This document shows, piece after piece, positions 16,062 to 23,276 of a stretch of DNA of 30,100 nt. The notes below the pieces were generated by a model. It worked only from the letters and a program-made list of their open reading frames with translations. It did not search any database and was not told where the DNA came from. A program made the position numbers and the translations under genes. Position 1 is the first letter of the stretch. Each line of letters begins with the position of its first letter. Source of the stretch: DASRCB01 sp035653295 (GTDB lineage Bacteria; Acidobacteriota; Terriglobia; Bryobacterales; Bryobacteraceae). The stretch covers positions 1-30,100 of the forward strand of contig DASRCB010000014.1 of NCBI GenBank assembly GCA_035653295.1, read 5' to 3'.

Positions 16062-16358
16062 CTACCAGCGGCCGCGTCCGCCGCCGCGGTTTCCGCCGCC
16101 GAACCCGCGCTCGGGCTTCGGGCGCGCCTCATTGACGTTCAGCGCCCGGCCGTCGACTTCCCGGCCATTGAGGCCGTTGATGGCGGCGTTGGCTTCGGCA
16201 TCGACGCTCATCTCGACGAAGGCGAATCCACGCGCATGGCCGGTATCGCGATCGGTGATGATGTTGACGCGGTCGACGGCGCCGTACGAATCGAACATGG
16301 AACGAAGCGTATCTTCCGTCGTTCCGAAATTGAGATTACCTACAAAGATGTTTTTCAA
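16062..16358 (-). CDS. RRM-domain RNA-binding protein with Gly-rich tail
   Basis: 98 aa, TTG start at 16358. One RNA recognition motif (residues about 1-80) with RNP2 (IFVGNL, 4-9) and RNP1 (RGFAFVEM, about 43-50) containing the aromatic residues that stack on RNA. The last 15 residues are Gly/Arg-rich (RGFGGGNRGGGRGRW), an RGG-like tail that adds nonspecific RNA affinity. This is the bacterial Rbp type known from cyanobacteria and many other phyla, often linked to cold or stress response; the role here is not shown. The start has only a weak purine-rich sequence before it (AGAAAGAA). The gene is on the same strand as infA and may share its transcript. Confidence 0.93.
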   Translation of the reverse strand: MKNIFVGNLNFGTTEDTLRSMFDSYGAVDRVNIITDRDTGHARGFAFVEMSVDAEANAAINGLNGREVDGRALNVNEARPKPERGFGGGNRGGGRGRW

Positions 16359-16542
16359 GTTTTTCTGTTCTTTCTGAATTTGCAGAGCAGCGAATCAGGC
16401 ACAATCGGACAGCGGCGGGTGGACCGGACGATGCGGACGATGCGATAATCAGCGGACCTTCAAAGACATACCAATGTACCACAGTTCGGCCGCGCGCGTC
16501 CGGCTCATTCGCCGATGCGGGACGGCTGACGCCCCCGTTGCC
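16359..16542. other. Intergenic upstream region of the RRM gene
   Basis: No coding signal seen. The part next to 16359 is AT-rich (runs of T on the plus strand) and should hold the minus-strand promoter of the RRM gene. The rest, up to the uppS remnant at 16543, has no recognisable structure. Confidence 0.4.
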
Positions 16543-16690
16543 GTACTGAAGCCCGGCGCCAAGGAATGGTCTCTCGCGCAGGCTGTTGATCCCGAACGGG
16601 TTCCCGCACACATCGCGATGATCATGGACGGCAATGGCCGCGGCCCTCAAGCGCGGACGGCCGCGCGTGGCGGGACACCGGGCGGGCATG
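16543..16690 (+). pseudogene. Degraded 5' fragment of a second uppS copy
   Basis: Bases 16543-16641 align without gaps to 17111-17209 of the intact uppS (codons 7-39): 6 mismatches in 99 positions, five of them synonymous (cta/ctg, ggt/ggc, gcg/gcc, tcc/tct, ccg/ccc) and one Ile to Met. Similarity continues to about 16690 (matching up to 17260) but with a two-base net deletion and substitutions, so the frame is lost right after MDGNGR. The fragment lacks the uppS start codon context and everything after about codon 56. The synonymous pattern says it derives from a copy that was once under selection, not from a recent slip duplication. Confidence 0.8.
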
Positions 16691-16707
16691 GGGGAGCTGA
16701 GGACCGC

Positions 16708-17022
16708 TTACGTTCGCGCTTCACCGAGCCGGCGGATGAAGTCACCGAACGAGGACACCAGAGTATCGATGCGCTCGCTCAGGCGACGGTCCGCCTCCCG
16801 GAACTCCTCGCCCATCCGCCGCGACTCCTCAGCGAGGCGATCTATAGTCGCATTTGTCTCCGCGAGCCGAAGCGTCAGATCGCCCAATCTGCGCGAAACG
16901 TCATTAATCTGCACCTGAGTGTCGCGCCAGAGTTGGCGGAACTCCTCACGATCCTTCCGGCGCTCTTCCGCAAGACCAGCGACGACACGCTCGAGGCGGT
17001 CGAAGCGTTCCTCCGTCGTCAT
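16708..17022 (-). CDS. Small coiled-coil protein
   Basis: 104 aa, ATG at 17022. Almost entirely charged helix with heptad spacing (ERFDRLERVVAGLAEERRKD, INDVSRRLGDLTLRLAETNA, IDRLAEESRRMGEEFREA, LSERIDTLVSSFGDFIRRL). No Cys, no membrane segment, no catalytic motif. Similar short coiled-coil proteins occur in many Acidobacteriota and Cyanobacteria; their function is unknown to me. It lies antisense between the uppS remnant and the intact uppS, and is transcribed divergently from uppS with 70 bases between the starts, so it may have come with the rearrangement that produced the remnant. Confidence 0.7.
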   Translation of the reverse strand: MTTEERFDRLERVVAGLAEERRKDREEFRQLWRDTQVQINDVSRRLGDLTLRLAETNATIDRLAEESRRMGEEFREADRRLSERIDTLVSSFGDFIRRLGEART

Positions 17023-17071
17023 TGTCGTCAGGGAGCATTTTACATTCTCTTCGCCGGGCCTGCTGGCGTTG

Positions 17072-17077
17072 TACGAT
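17072..17077 (+). promoter_or_regulatory. Candidate -10 element (TACGAT) of uppS
   Basis: TACGAT lies 15 bases before the ATG at 17093 in the divergent gap, with no Shine-Dalgarno sequence. It supports the ATG at 17093 as the uppS start. Confidence 0.3.
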
Positions 17078-17092
17078 AAAGCTTACGTCGAA

Positions 17093-17917
17093 ATGACGCG
17101 TCTTTTCGAAGTACTAAAGCCCGGTGCGAAGGAATGGTCCCTCGCGCAGGCTGTTGATCCCGAACGGGTTCCGGCACACATCGCGATCATCATGGACGGC
17201 AATGGCCGCTGGGCCCGCAAGCGCGGACTGCCCCGGGTGGCGGGACATCGGGCGGGCATGGACTCGGTCCGTACCGTGGTGGACACTTCGGCGCGGCTGG
17301 GCATTCGGGCGCTGACGCTGTATGCCTTTTCGACCGAGAACTGGAAGCGGCCGGCCGGCGAAGTTCACACTTTGTGGCGGCTGCTGCGCGTCTATCTGAA
17401 ACGCGAGCTCCCTGAAATCCATCGCAACGGGATTCGCCTGACCGCCGTCGGGCGGCTGGACGAACTGCCGCCCATTGTCCGCCGTGAGCTGGAATCGGCG
17501 ATGGAGAGCACGGCGGCGAATCCCGGCATGCGGCTAAACGTCGCGATCAATTACAGCGGCCGCGCCGAGCTGACCGACGCCGTCAACGCAATCATCGAGC
17601 GAGCGCGCGCCGAGGGCCGGTTGGATGCACTGCGCGTCGACGAGGAGACCATCTCCAGGAATCTCTACACCGCCGGCCTGCCCGATCCGGACCTGCTGAT
17701 CCGCACCTCCGGCGAGATGCGCATCAGTAATTTCCTGCTGTGGCAGATCGCTTACGCGGAGCTGTATGTGACCGAGACGCTGTGGCCCGATTTCGGCCGT
17801 ACCGACCTGCTGGAAGCGGTGCTCGATTTCCAGCGGCGCGAGCGGCGGTTCGGCGGCCTGAGCCCGGCGCGCACACCAGCCGTGGAGTACGCGGGAGCGC
17901 TCGGCAACACACGATGA
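17093..17917 (+). CDS. uppS: Undecaprenyl diphosphate synthase (cis-prenyltransferase)
   Basis: 274 aa from the ATG at 17093; the in-frame upstream extension reads antisense through the coiled-coil gene and is rejected. The enzyme extends farnesyl-PP with eight isopentenyl-PP units to give the C55 lipid carrier for peptidoglycan. Motifs: AIIMDGNGRWARKRG with catalytic Asp35, HRAGMDSVR, LTLYAFSTENWKRP, NVAINYSGRAEL, and PDPDLLIRTSGEMRISNFLLWQIAYAEL, the conserved Arg/Ser-rich pyrophosphate site and dimer region. About 25 residues longer than the usual enzyme because of the N-terminus before HIAIIMDG. The stop overlaps the cdsA start in ATGA, the classic uppS-cdsA arrangement. Confidence 0.96.
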   Translation: MTRLFEVLKPGAKEWSLAQAVDPERVPAHIAIIMDGNGRWARKRGLPRVAGHRAGMDSVRTVVDTSARLGIRALTLYAFSTENWKRPAGEVHTLWRLLRVYLKRELPEIHRNGIRLTAVGRLDELPPIVRRELESAMESTAANPGMRLNVAINYSGRAELTDAVNAIIERARAEGRLDALRVDEETISRNLYTAGLPDPDLLIRTSGEMRISNFLLWQIAYAELYVTETLWPDFGRTDLLEAVLDFQRRERRFGGLSPARTPAVEYAGALGNTR

Positions 17918-18684
17918 AGCGCGTTGTTACCGCGCTTGTCCTGCTGCCCTTCATCGTCTGGGTGATTCTCTGGGCGAATTACTGGGTATTCGTCGCGGTG
18001 CTCGCCACCCTGGCCCTGCTGTGCTTCTACGAGTACGAGGGCATCGTCGATCAGCATGCTGTCGCGAAGCCCGGCCCGTTCGCGTATGCGGTCGGCATTG
18101 CCGTGCTCTTCGCGCCGCGCATCGAGCTGATCTTTGTGGTCGTGGTCGCGCTGCTCACGCTCGCTCTGGCGCTGCGATTTAACGATATGAGCGATTGCCT
18201 GCCCTGGGCGGGCGCGCTGCTGCTGGGGCTCGCGTACGTGTTCGGCTGCTGGCATTTCGCGCTGGAACTCCGAACGCTGAATCCGTGGTGGCTGCTGTTC
18301 GCCGTGGCGCTGAACTGGGCCGGAGATATCGCCGCGTATTACGTGGGCCGCGCTATCGGACGCCATCGGCTGGCCCCGGTTGTCAGTCCGAAGAAATCGT
18401 GGGAAGGCGCCATCGCCTCGGTGCTCGCGTCGCTGGCGTTCGCGGCGCTGTTCATCCCGCGGGCGTTACCGTCGGTCCCGCTGTGGGCAGGTCTGGTGGC
18501 AGGCGGCGCCGGCAATATCGCGGGCCAGTTTGGAGACCTGTGCGAGTCGGCGCTGAAGCGCGGGGCGGGATTGAAGGACAGCGGCACTCTGTTACCCGGT
18601 CATGGAGGGTGGCTCGATCGCGTGGACAGCACCCTGTTCGCCATGCCTGTGGTGTACGCGCTCGCGACATGGCTGGGCAGGTAA
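17914..18684 (+). CDS. cdsA: Phosphatidate cytidylyltransferase
   Basis: 256 aa, ATG at 17914 overlapping the uppS stop by 4 bases. It makes CDP-diacylglycerol from phosphatidate and CTP in the inner membrane, the branch point to all phospholipids. Several membrane segments are visible (VVTALVLLPFIVWVILW, LIFVVVVALLTLALAL, LPWAGALLLGLAYVF, among others). The C-terminal CDS signature is complete: SPKKSWEGA, then FGDLCESALKRGAGLKD, then GTLLPGHGGWLDRVDS with the metal-binding Asp residues. Length is typical. The order uppS-cdsA is conserved widely in bacteria; the usual next genes (dxr, rseP) are missing, and the operon ends in a repeat-rich gap. Confidence 0.96.
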   Translation: MKRVVTALVLLPFIVWVILWANYWVFVAVLATLALLCFYEYEGIVDQHAVAKPGPFAYAVGIAVLFAPRIELIFVVVVALLTLALALRFNDMSDCLPWAGALLLGLAYVFGCWHFALELRTLNPWWLLFAVALNWAGDIAAYYVGRAIGRHRLAPVVSPKKSWEGAIASVLASLAFAALFIPRALPSVPLWAGLVAGGAGNIAGQFGDLCESALKRGAGLKDSGTLLPGHGGWLDRVDSTLFAMPVVYALATWLGR

Positions 18685-18719
18685 GGACGAAGCTCGGGAT
18701 TTGTAGTGCAAGCGCACCA

Positions 18720-18754
18720 GGCGGGCTGAGAGCCCGCCGCAGGGCGGGGCCCTG
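18720..18754 (+). terminator. Tandem GC-rich hairpins downstream of cdsA
   Basis: Two adjacent perfect hairpins: GGCGGGCT/AGCCCGCC with loop gag (18720-18738) and CAGGGC/GCCCTG with loop ggg (18740-18754). No T-run follows, so simple intrinsic termination is uncertain. They start about 35 bases after the cdsA stop and may also be part of the repeat cluster. Confidence 0.4.
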
Positions 18755-18775
18755 CCCCCCATCGAGCGAGTCGCC

Positions 18776-18806
18776 GTGCAAGCCAAAGGCTCGCACTACA
18801 ATCGGC
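18776..18806. repeat. Dispersed palindromic intergenic repeat, copy 1
   Basis: 31 bp beginning GTGCAAGCCAAAGGCTCGCA and ending CTACAATCGGC. It matches copy 2 at 18886-18916 with one difference, and contains an imperfect hairpin (GCAAGCC aaa GGCTCGC). A related third copy lies at 27603-27633. Confidence 0.8.
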
Positions 18807-18825
18807 ATCTCAGGACAAGGTCCAA

Positions 18826-18860
18826 TGCAAGTCGGCGCTGAAACGCGGCGCGGGATTGAA
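18826..18860 (+). pseudogene. Short cdsA-like remnant
   Basis: 35 bases that match 18541-18575 inside cdsA with 3 mismatches. Translated in the matching frame it reads CKSALKRGAGLN against CESALKRGAGLK, so the signature core is kept. Similarity fades on both sides. It is too short to be functional and lies between two copies of the dispersed repeat. Confidence 0.65.
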
Positions 18861-18885
18861 CGCTCAAGGACGCCTGCGATTTCTA

Positions 18886-18916
18886 GTGCAAGCCAAAGGC
18901 TCGCACCACAATCGGC
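18886..18916. repeat. Dispersed palindromic intergenic repeat, copy 2
   Basis: 31 bp, one base different from copy 1 (T to C before ACAATCGGC). The bases before both copies also look alike (gattt.tagtgcaag), so the unit may be longer. It ends 2 bases before the permease stop. Confidence 0.8.
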
Positions 18917-18918
18917 CG

Positions 18919-19719
18919 CTAACTTACGCTTTCCGCGCTGTACCGCGCCAGCAATCCCGTGCGTACCGCCCGCCGATAGACTCGGGCGAATGTCCAGCCG
19001 GCCAGCGCCACATAGGCACACGCCAGCAGCATGCCGATCGTGAGCGCCCCGCCCGACGCGCTGCGAGCTTTCACCAGGGCGCGCAGGTTCTCGAACACGT
19101 AGGCCGGCGGAAGCGCGTGCCCCACCACCTGCATCCACCGCGGCAGAGTCGCCAACGGATAGAACACGCCGGCGAATGGCGAGATGAGCGCCGGGATCGG
19201 CCAGACGAACCATTCCGCCGCCGGGCCAAGCCGCAGCACCAGCGAACTGCCCAGGATTCCCAGCGCCACTCCGAACAGGAACAACACCAGCAGGAACGGA
19301 ATCAGGGTTAGGCCATAGGCGGCAAAGGACAGGCCGAACACCAAAGTGGCGAGCACCACCATCACCAGCAGACCCACCGCGCTGGTTCCGATGCTGGTCA
19401 ACACCAGCCCGCAAACGTATTCCGAGATGGACAATGGCGTTGCGAACATATTCAGAAAATTGCGCGACCACACGTCTTCGAAGAAGGCCGTGGTCACACC
19501 CTGCATGACCCGCGCTTCGAAATCCCAGAGAAGCACCGACCCCAGCAGCGCCGGGACAAAATTGAATCCCGGCGAGGCCACGCTGTTGAGATAACGCGTC
19601 ATGAAGCCCCACAGCACCATGTCCACGGTCACCCACGCAAACAGCGGGAGAATTCGCGCCGCGCTGCCCCGCAGCAGATAGATCTGCCGCAGAACGACGG
19701 CAGCTATTCGCCTGCTCAC
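18919..19719 (-). CDS. ABC-2 type transporter permease
   Basis: 266 aa, GTG start at 19719 in a GTGA overlap with the stop of the ATPase gene. Six or so hydrophobic segments are visible (LPLFAWVTVDMVLWGF, NFVPALLGSVLLWDF, VGLLVMVVLATLVFGL, TLIPFLLVLFLFGVALGI, WPIPALISPFAGVFYPLA, GMLLACAYVALAGWTF). The segment PALISPFAGVFYPLATLPRW and the following LPPAYVFENLRAL fit the conserved ABC-2 region near the last helices. It forms the membrane channel for the adjacent ATPase, exporting an unknown substrate such as a drug, polysaccharide or lipid. Confidence 0.9.
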   Translation of the reverse strand: MSRRIAAVVLRQIYLLRGSAARILPLFAWVTVDMVLWGFMTRYLNSVASPGFNFVPALLGSVLLWDFEARVMQGVTTAFFEDVWSRNFLNMFATPLSISEYVCGLVLTSIGTSAVGLLVMVVLATLVFGLSFAAYGLTLIPFLLVLFLFGVALGILGSSLVLRLGPAAEWFVWPIPALISPFAGVFYPLATLPRWMQVVGHALPPAYVFENLRALVKARSASGGALTIGMLLACAYVALAGWTFARVYRRAVRTGLLARYSAESVS

Positions 19720-20465
19720 CGCGCCTCCAGCGCCAGCGGCTCACGAGCGACGGTGATGAAAAGCTCTTCGAGATTCTCTTTGCCGTGCTCGGCCGGGAGC
19801 GTTCGCGGATCGCCTTCCAGCAGAATGCGCCCGCGGGAAAGGAACAGGACGCGATGGCAGACCTCCTGCACCTCATACATGTTGTGCGACGTCCACAGCA
19901 CGCCGCCGGCTCCGCGCGCGGCGAAATCACGAATCTTCTGCCGCACCTCGCGCGCAGTGGCCGGGTCCAGAGAAGCGGTGGGCTCGTCCAGCAGCAGCAG
20001 GCAGGGCTGATTCAGCATGGCCTTGGCGAGTGACACCCGCGTCTGCTCACCGGAGGACAGCACGCCGCATTTCGTATCGCGAAACCGCCGCAGATCGAAT
20101 TCTTCCAGCAGCGCTTCGATGCGGGCCGCAAGCCGCGGCACCCCGTAAATCATCCCGAACACACGCAGATTCTGGACGACGGTCAGATTTCCCGGCAGCG
20201 CTGCGTAAACGGCGGCGAAGTTAGTATTCGCGAGGGCCTGGGCGCGCTGCCGCCGCACGTCGAACCCGGCAATGAGGATCGACCCCGCGGTCGGCTCCAG
20301 CACGCCGAGGAGCATGTTGATGGTGGTCGTCTTCCCCGCCCCATTCGGTCCCAGCAGTCCCACGATCTCGTTGCGCGCAACCTCGAACGAAATCCCGTCC
20401 ACGGCAACAGTGCTCCCGTACGTCTTGCACAGGTCTGTCACGGAGAGCACGGCCGGCTCGCGCAT
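19716..20465 (-). CDS. ABC transporter ATP-binding protein
   Basis: 249 aa, ATG at 20465. Complete nucleotide-binding domain: Walker A GPNGAGKTTTINMLLG (about 38-53), Q-loop region, signature LSSGEQTRVSLAKAM in place of the usual LSGGQ, Walker B CLLLLDEPTASLD, and switch His in LWTSHNMYEVQEV. It belongs to the CcmA/NatA-type family that energises ABC-2 exporters. Gene order and overlap with the permease make the pairing firm. The ankyrin gene ends 41 bases upstream on the same strand, so the ABC pair may be transcribed with the TonB receptor operon. Confidence 0.94.
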   Translation of the reverse strand: MREPAVLSVTDLCKTYGSTVAVDGISFEVARNEIVGLLGPNGAGKTTTINMLLGVLEPTAGSILIAGFDVRRQRAQALANTNFAAVYAALPGNLTVVQNLRVFGMIYGVPRLAARIEALLEEFDLRRFRDTKCGVLSSGEQTRVSLAKAMLNQPCLLLLDEPTASLDPATAREVRQKIRDFAARGAGGVLWTSHNMYEVQEVCHRVLFLSRGRILLEGDPRTLPAEHGKENLEELFITVAREPLALEAR

Positions 20466-20506
20466 ACCTCAGCGTAGTCTGCCGGCCCGCCGAAAGGATT
20501 TACCGT

Positions 20507-21181
20507 TCACGCGCGGTAGTGTCGCAGCCACTCCACGAGGTCTTTCGCGTTACTACGCTCCGCCGCCTGAAGTGGCGTCAGGCCATCGTGCCCGATCCAG
20601 TGGATGTCCGCGCCCCGGTCGAGAAGATACTCGGCGGCGTCGCGCTGCCCGCCGTGGCAGGCGCACCATAATGCGTTCGTCACCTCGTCAGCCCGCGGGA
20701 TGGGATCGGATTCGAAGAACGCGCGCACGCGCGACATGAGACCGAGCGCGGCCGCCTGCCACAGAGTGGTCTTCGCGCCGCGCTCCACCAGCCGCCGCGC
20801 CGCGTTCCACTGCCCAAAGGCTACGGCATCGGCGAGGGGCGCGCCACCGCCGACAACCCCGCCTGACGCCTCGATATCGGCGCCGGCATCCAGCAGGACA
20901 TCCAGCACCGCTGTATCGTTGCAGCTGGCGGCCCAGTGCAGGGGTGTCTCCGAGTGCCGGCCCAAAAAGCGCGCGTTGACATCGGCCCCGTGCGCGATCA
21001 GAGTCCGTACGCTTTCCACATTTCGCGGGAAATGACCGGGCCAGTCCGTCGCAACGTGGAGCAGCGTGCGCTGACCGTCGACGCGCGCGTTGACGAGATC
21101 GGGCGTCTGCTGGAGAATGCGCTCGAGCGCCTCGACGTCACCGGTTCGGATCGCCTCAACGGCTGCAACCTTGTCATCCAT
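20507..21181 (-). CDS. Ankyrin repeat protein
   Basis: 224 aa, ATG at 21181, four bases after the TonB-receptor stop. Tandem ankyrin repeats are visible (GQRTLLHVATDWPG, ESVRTLIAHGADVNAR, SETPLHWAASCNDTAVLDVL, LDAGADIEASG, AARRLVERGAKTTLWQAAAL, DAAEYLLDRGADIHWIGHDG, LTPLQAAERSNAKDLVEWL). No signal peptide, so it is cytoplasmic. Such proteins bind partner proteins; the partner is unknown. Location between a receptor and an exporter suggests co-expression, not a proven shared role. Confidence 0.9.
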   Translation of the reverse strand: MDDKVAAVEAIRTGDVEALERILQQTPDLVNARVDGQRTLLHVATDWPGHFPRNVESVRTLIAHGADVNARFLGRHSETPLHWAASCNDTAVLDVLLDAGADIEASGGVVGGGAPLADAVAFGQWNAARRLVERGAKTTLWQAAALGLMSRVRAFFESDPIPRADEVTNALWCACHGGQRDAAEYLLDRGADIHWIGHDGLTPLQAAERSNAKDLVEWLRHYRA

Positions 21182-21185
21182 AAGA

Positions 21186-23006
21186 TCACTTACTCGGAAT
21201 CAGGACCTCGACTCCACCCACAACGGTCCGCTTCGGCATGTTCACCCCGGCGATTTCCTGATACTCCGTGCTGGTGATATTCGACAGCTGCAGAAACGGC
21301 CGTACGCGCCCGTTCGCGCGCGCGACGGACGCATCCCAAAGAGCGTACGGATCGGCCGCGTACCGCTCCACCACACCAATTCGCGTACGCGCGACCAGCA
21401 TCCGGCCGATGCCGCCCTGCCATGCAACTACCCCCGTGTTGACCGGGTAATTGAACACATAACGCGATACCACGCCGTTCAGGTTGACGCCGCGCAGGCC
21501 CGTATATTCGACGGCCACCGATTGCCCGCGCCGCGGCCGCCACTCCAGCTTGCCCTCAAACCCGGTGAAGTTCACGCGATCGAAATTCGTGGCCACGTAG
21601 ATGTTCGTGGAAGGGTCCAGCACGTAGTCGATCAGGTCCCGATCCCGCCTCTGGAACACCGTCGCCGAAGCGCGCAGCCGCTGCGATACGAACCAATCCA
21701 CGCCGCCTTCGTACTGCCACGCCCTCTCCGGTTTCAGCCCCGCGTACCCTACCGTCGTCGGATCGTGATAGTAAAGGTCAGTGTAAGTGGGAAGCCGAAA
21801 CGCGTGACTACCCGACGCCCGCAGCTTGACCTTACTGCTCAGCCAGTAACCTGCCGCGATCGTCGGACTGAACTCGTTGTTGAACGAGCCCCAGGCCTCG
21901 TCGCGCAGTCCGGCCGTGAACGAAAACCGCTTCAGCACGCGCATGTCCCAAGAAACGTAACCGGCTTCATTCGTTCGCGCGTGGTAGCCGAGATTGTTGC
22001 TGGCAATCGAGTCGTTGTAGATCTCGACCCCATAATGCAGCTGCCCGGCGCTGCCCAGATCGTCCGACCGGCGTACCGCGCCCTGCCAGTCCTCCACCTC
22101 ATGCCGATTGGTGTAAAATGCAGGGTTCTCGCGGAACAGAACGAAGAGGTCGGTGTGGCGGCGATAAGCGAAGTCCACCTCGGTGTTCTTCCCGAGCTCC
22201 TGCCGCGCGGATGCGAACCAGCCTTTGGTGCGCTCCCAGGAATCGTACGGGCCGTAGAAATCGTTGGCGCCGAAGGGCCGGTCGCTCAGCGCCAGCAGCA
22301 CGTCCGTGAATCCCAGAGCGGACGAGATATGGCTGATTGAGGCCAGCGACAAGTCGCGATAGTCGCGATCATTTTCAAACCCAGTCGAAAGATCCCGCGC
22401 GAAGACGAGTTGCTCGCCGACACGCGCGTTGCCCGCCGAAACGGATCCGCTCTCTTCGTTGATCCCGTAGTTGCCGAGCGCTCCGCGCAGCCGCACCTCG
22501 ATTCCGTCCGGCGCGCGCGTCAGAATGTTGAGCACCCCCGCCACTGCGTCCGACCCGTACTGCGTCGAGCCCGACCCGCCCAGCACCTGCATCTCGGAAA
22601 CAACATCGGGCGGAATGGGCAGGTCCATATTGTGGTGCCCCGACTGCGGATCGTTCAGCCGCATCCCGTTCAGCAGGACCAGCGACTGCCCGAACGTGCC
22701 GCCGCGAATCGAAAGGTCGCCCTGAATCCCACCCGGCGCCCGCTCCCGCAGGTCGACTGAGGAATCGAGCCTCAAATAGTCGGCCAGTGAATCGAACAGG
22801 AGCCGATCCTGATTCACCTCGATGACTTCGACGTCCCGGTCCGATTCCTCCAGCGGCACCGGCTCGTACGTGCCGGTCACCACGACAACCTGCTTCAGCG
22901 GCGGAATTCCGGCGCCCGCCGGCAGGGTCTGCGCGGGACTGTTGGTGGCGTCCTGGCCCGCGCACCACACAACGCACACAAAGATCGCCGCCAGACGCGA
23001 GAGCAT
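21186..23006 (-). CDS. TonB-dependent outer-membrane receptor
   Basis: 606 aa, ATG at 23006. Signal peptide (RLAAIFVCVVWCAG), a region like the receptor N-terminus (QVVVVTGTYEPV), then the plug domain (residues about 50-170: DSLADYLRLDSSVDLRER, GDLSIRGGTFGQSLVLLNGM, SGSTQYGSDAVAGVLNILT). The remainder is beta-barrel strands, with HAFRLPTYTDLYYHDPT and LKPERAWQYEGGVDW, the conserved late-barrel motifs, and a C-terminal strand. The type is close to BtuB/FepA-like receptors in size; the substrate is not shown, and I see no cobalamin riboswitch upstream. It appears to be the first gene of a four-gene minus-strand unit ending at 18919. Confidence 0.92.
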   Translation of the reverse strand: MLSRLAAIFVCVVWCAGQDATNSPAQTLPAGAGIPPLKQVVVVTGTYEPVPLEESDRDVEVIEVNQDRLLFDSLADYLRLDSSVDLRERAPGGIQGDLSIRGGTFGQSLVLLNGMRLNDPQSGHHNMDLPIPPDVVSEMQVLGGSGSTQYGSDAVAGVLNILTRAPDGIEVRLRGALGNYGINEESGSVSAGNARVGEQLVFARDLSTGFENDRDYRDLSLASISHISSALGFTDVLLALSDRPFGANDFYGPYDSWERTKGWFASARQELGKNTEVDFAYRRHTDLFVLFRENPAFYTNRHEVEDWQGAVRRSDDLGSAGQLHYGVEIYNDSIASNNLGYHARTNEAGYVSWDMRVLKRFSFTAGLRDEAWGSFNNEFSPTIAAGYWLSSKVKLRASGSHAFRLPTYTDLYYHDPTTVGYAGLKPERAWQYEGGVDWFVSQRLRASATVFQRRDRDLIDYVLDPSTNIYVATNFDRVNFTGFEGKLEWRPRRGQSVAVEYTGLRGVNLNGVVSRYVFNYPVNTGVVAWQGGIGRMLVARTRIGVVERYAADPYALWDASVARANGRVRPFLQLSNITSTEYQEIAGVNMPKRTVVGGVEVLIPSK

Positions 23007-23276
23007 AGAGGGAAATCCCAGAATATCGCGCAGCGGCTCGACGTTCTCACGCGTTCCGCTGTTCTCGCCCGTTCATGAACTCCGGCCCCGGAGAGGGCCC
23101 GTTCTTGGTAAAACATTACAAGGCGGTCCTGTTCTGTGCACAAGCTGTGGAAATCCCGTGACTCTCAAACTCGATTCCGCGTCTATCCAATCGCTTCCAG
23201 GTTTGCCACAGATTTCTGCGGCCCGGCCGTTGCTACCGCCGTCCTAAGGGGAATACCTTAGCTTTCGGGTCGTCTG
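23007..23276. promoter_or_regulatory. Divergent intergenic region, TonB receptor / dnaB
   Basis: 270 bases without coding signal. It should contain promoters for both genes. A small inverted repeat CTAAGG-GGAATA-CCTTAG lies at 23244-23261, 15 bases before the dnaB ATG; TACCTT within it could be a -10. Three degenerate DnaA-box-like sequences (cores TGTGCACAA, TGTGGAAA, TTTGCCACA, about 23135-23215) occur but none matches the consensus fully. Confidence 0.35.

Noticed and set aside
16919..17092. A longer N-terminus for uppS
   Set aside because: The extra Arg/Ser-rich residues are the antisense reading of the coiled-coil gene and have no family match.
18690..18916. CRISPR array from the repeated units
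   Set aside because: Only two close copies, unequal context, and no cas genes in the window; the units are palindromic intergenic repeats.
23007..23276. Cobalamin riboswitch before the TonB receptor
   Set aside because: I looked for the conserved B12-box (GCCACTG-type) and found none on the minus strand.
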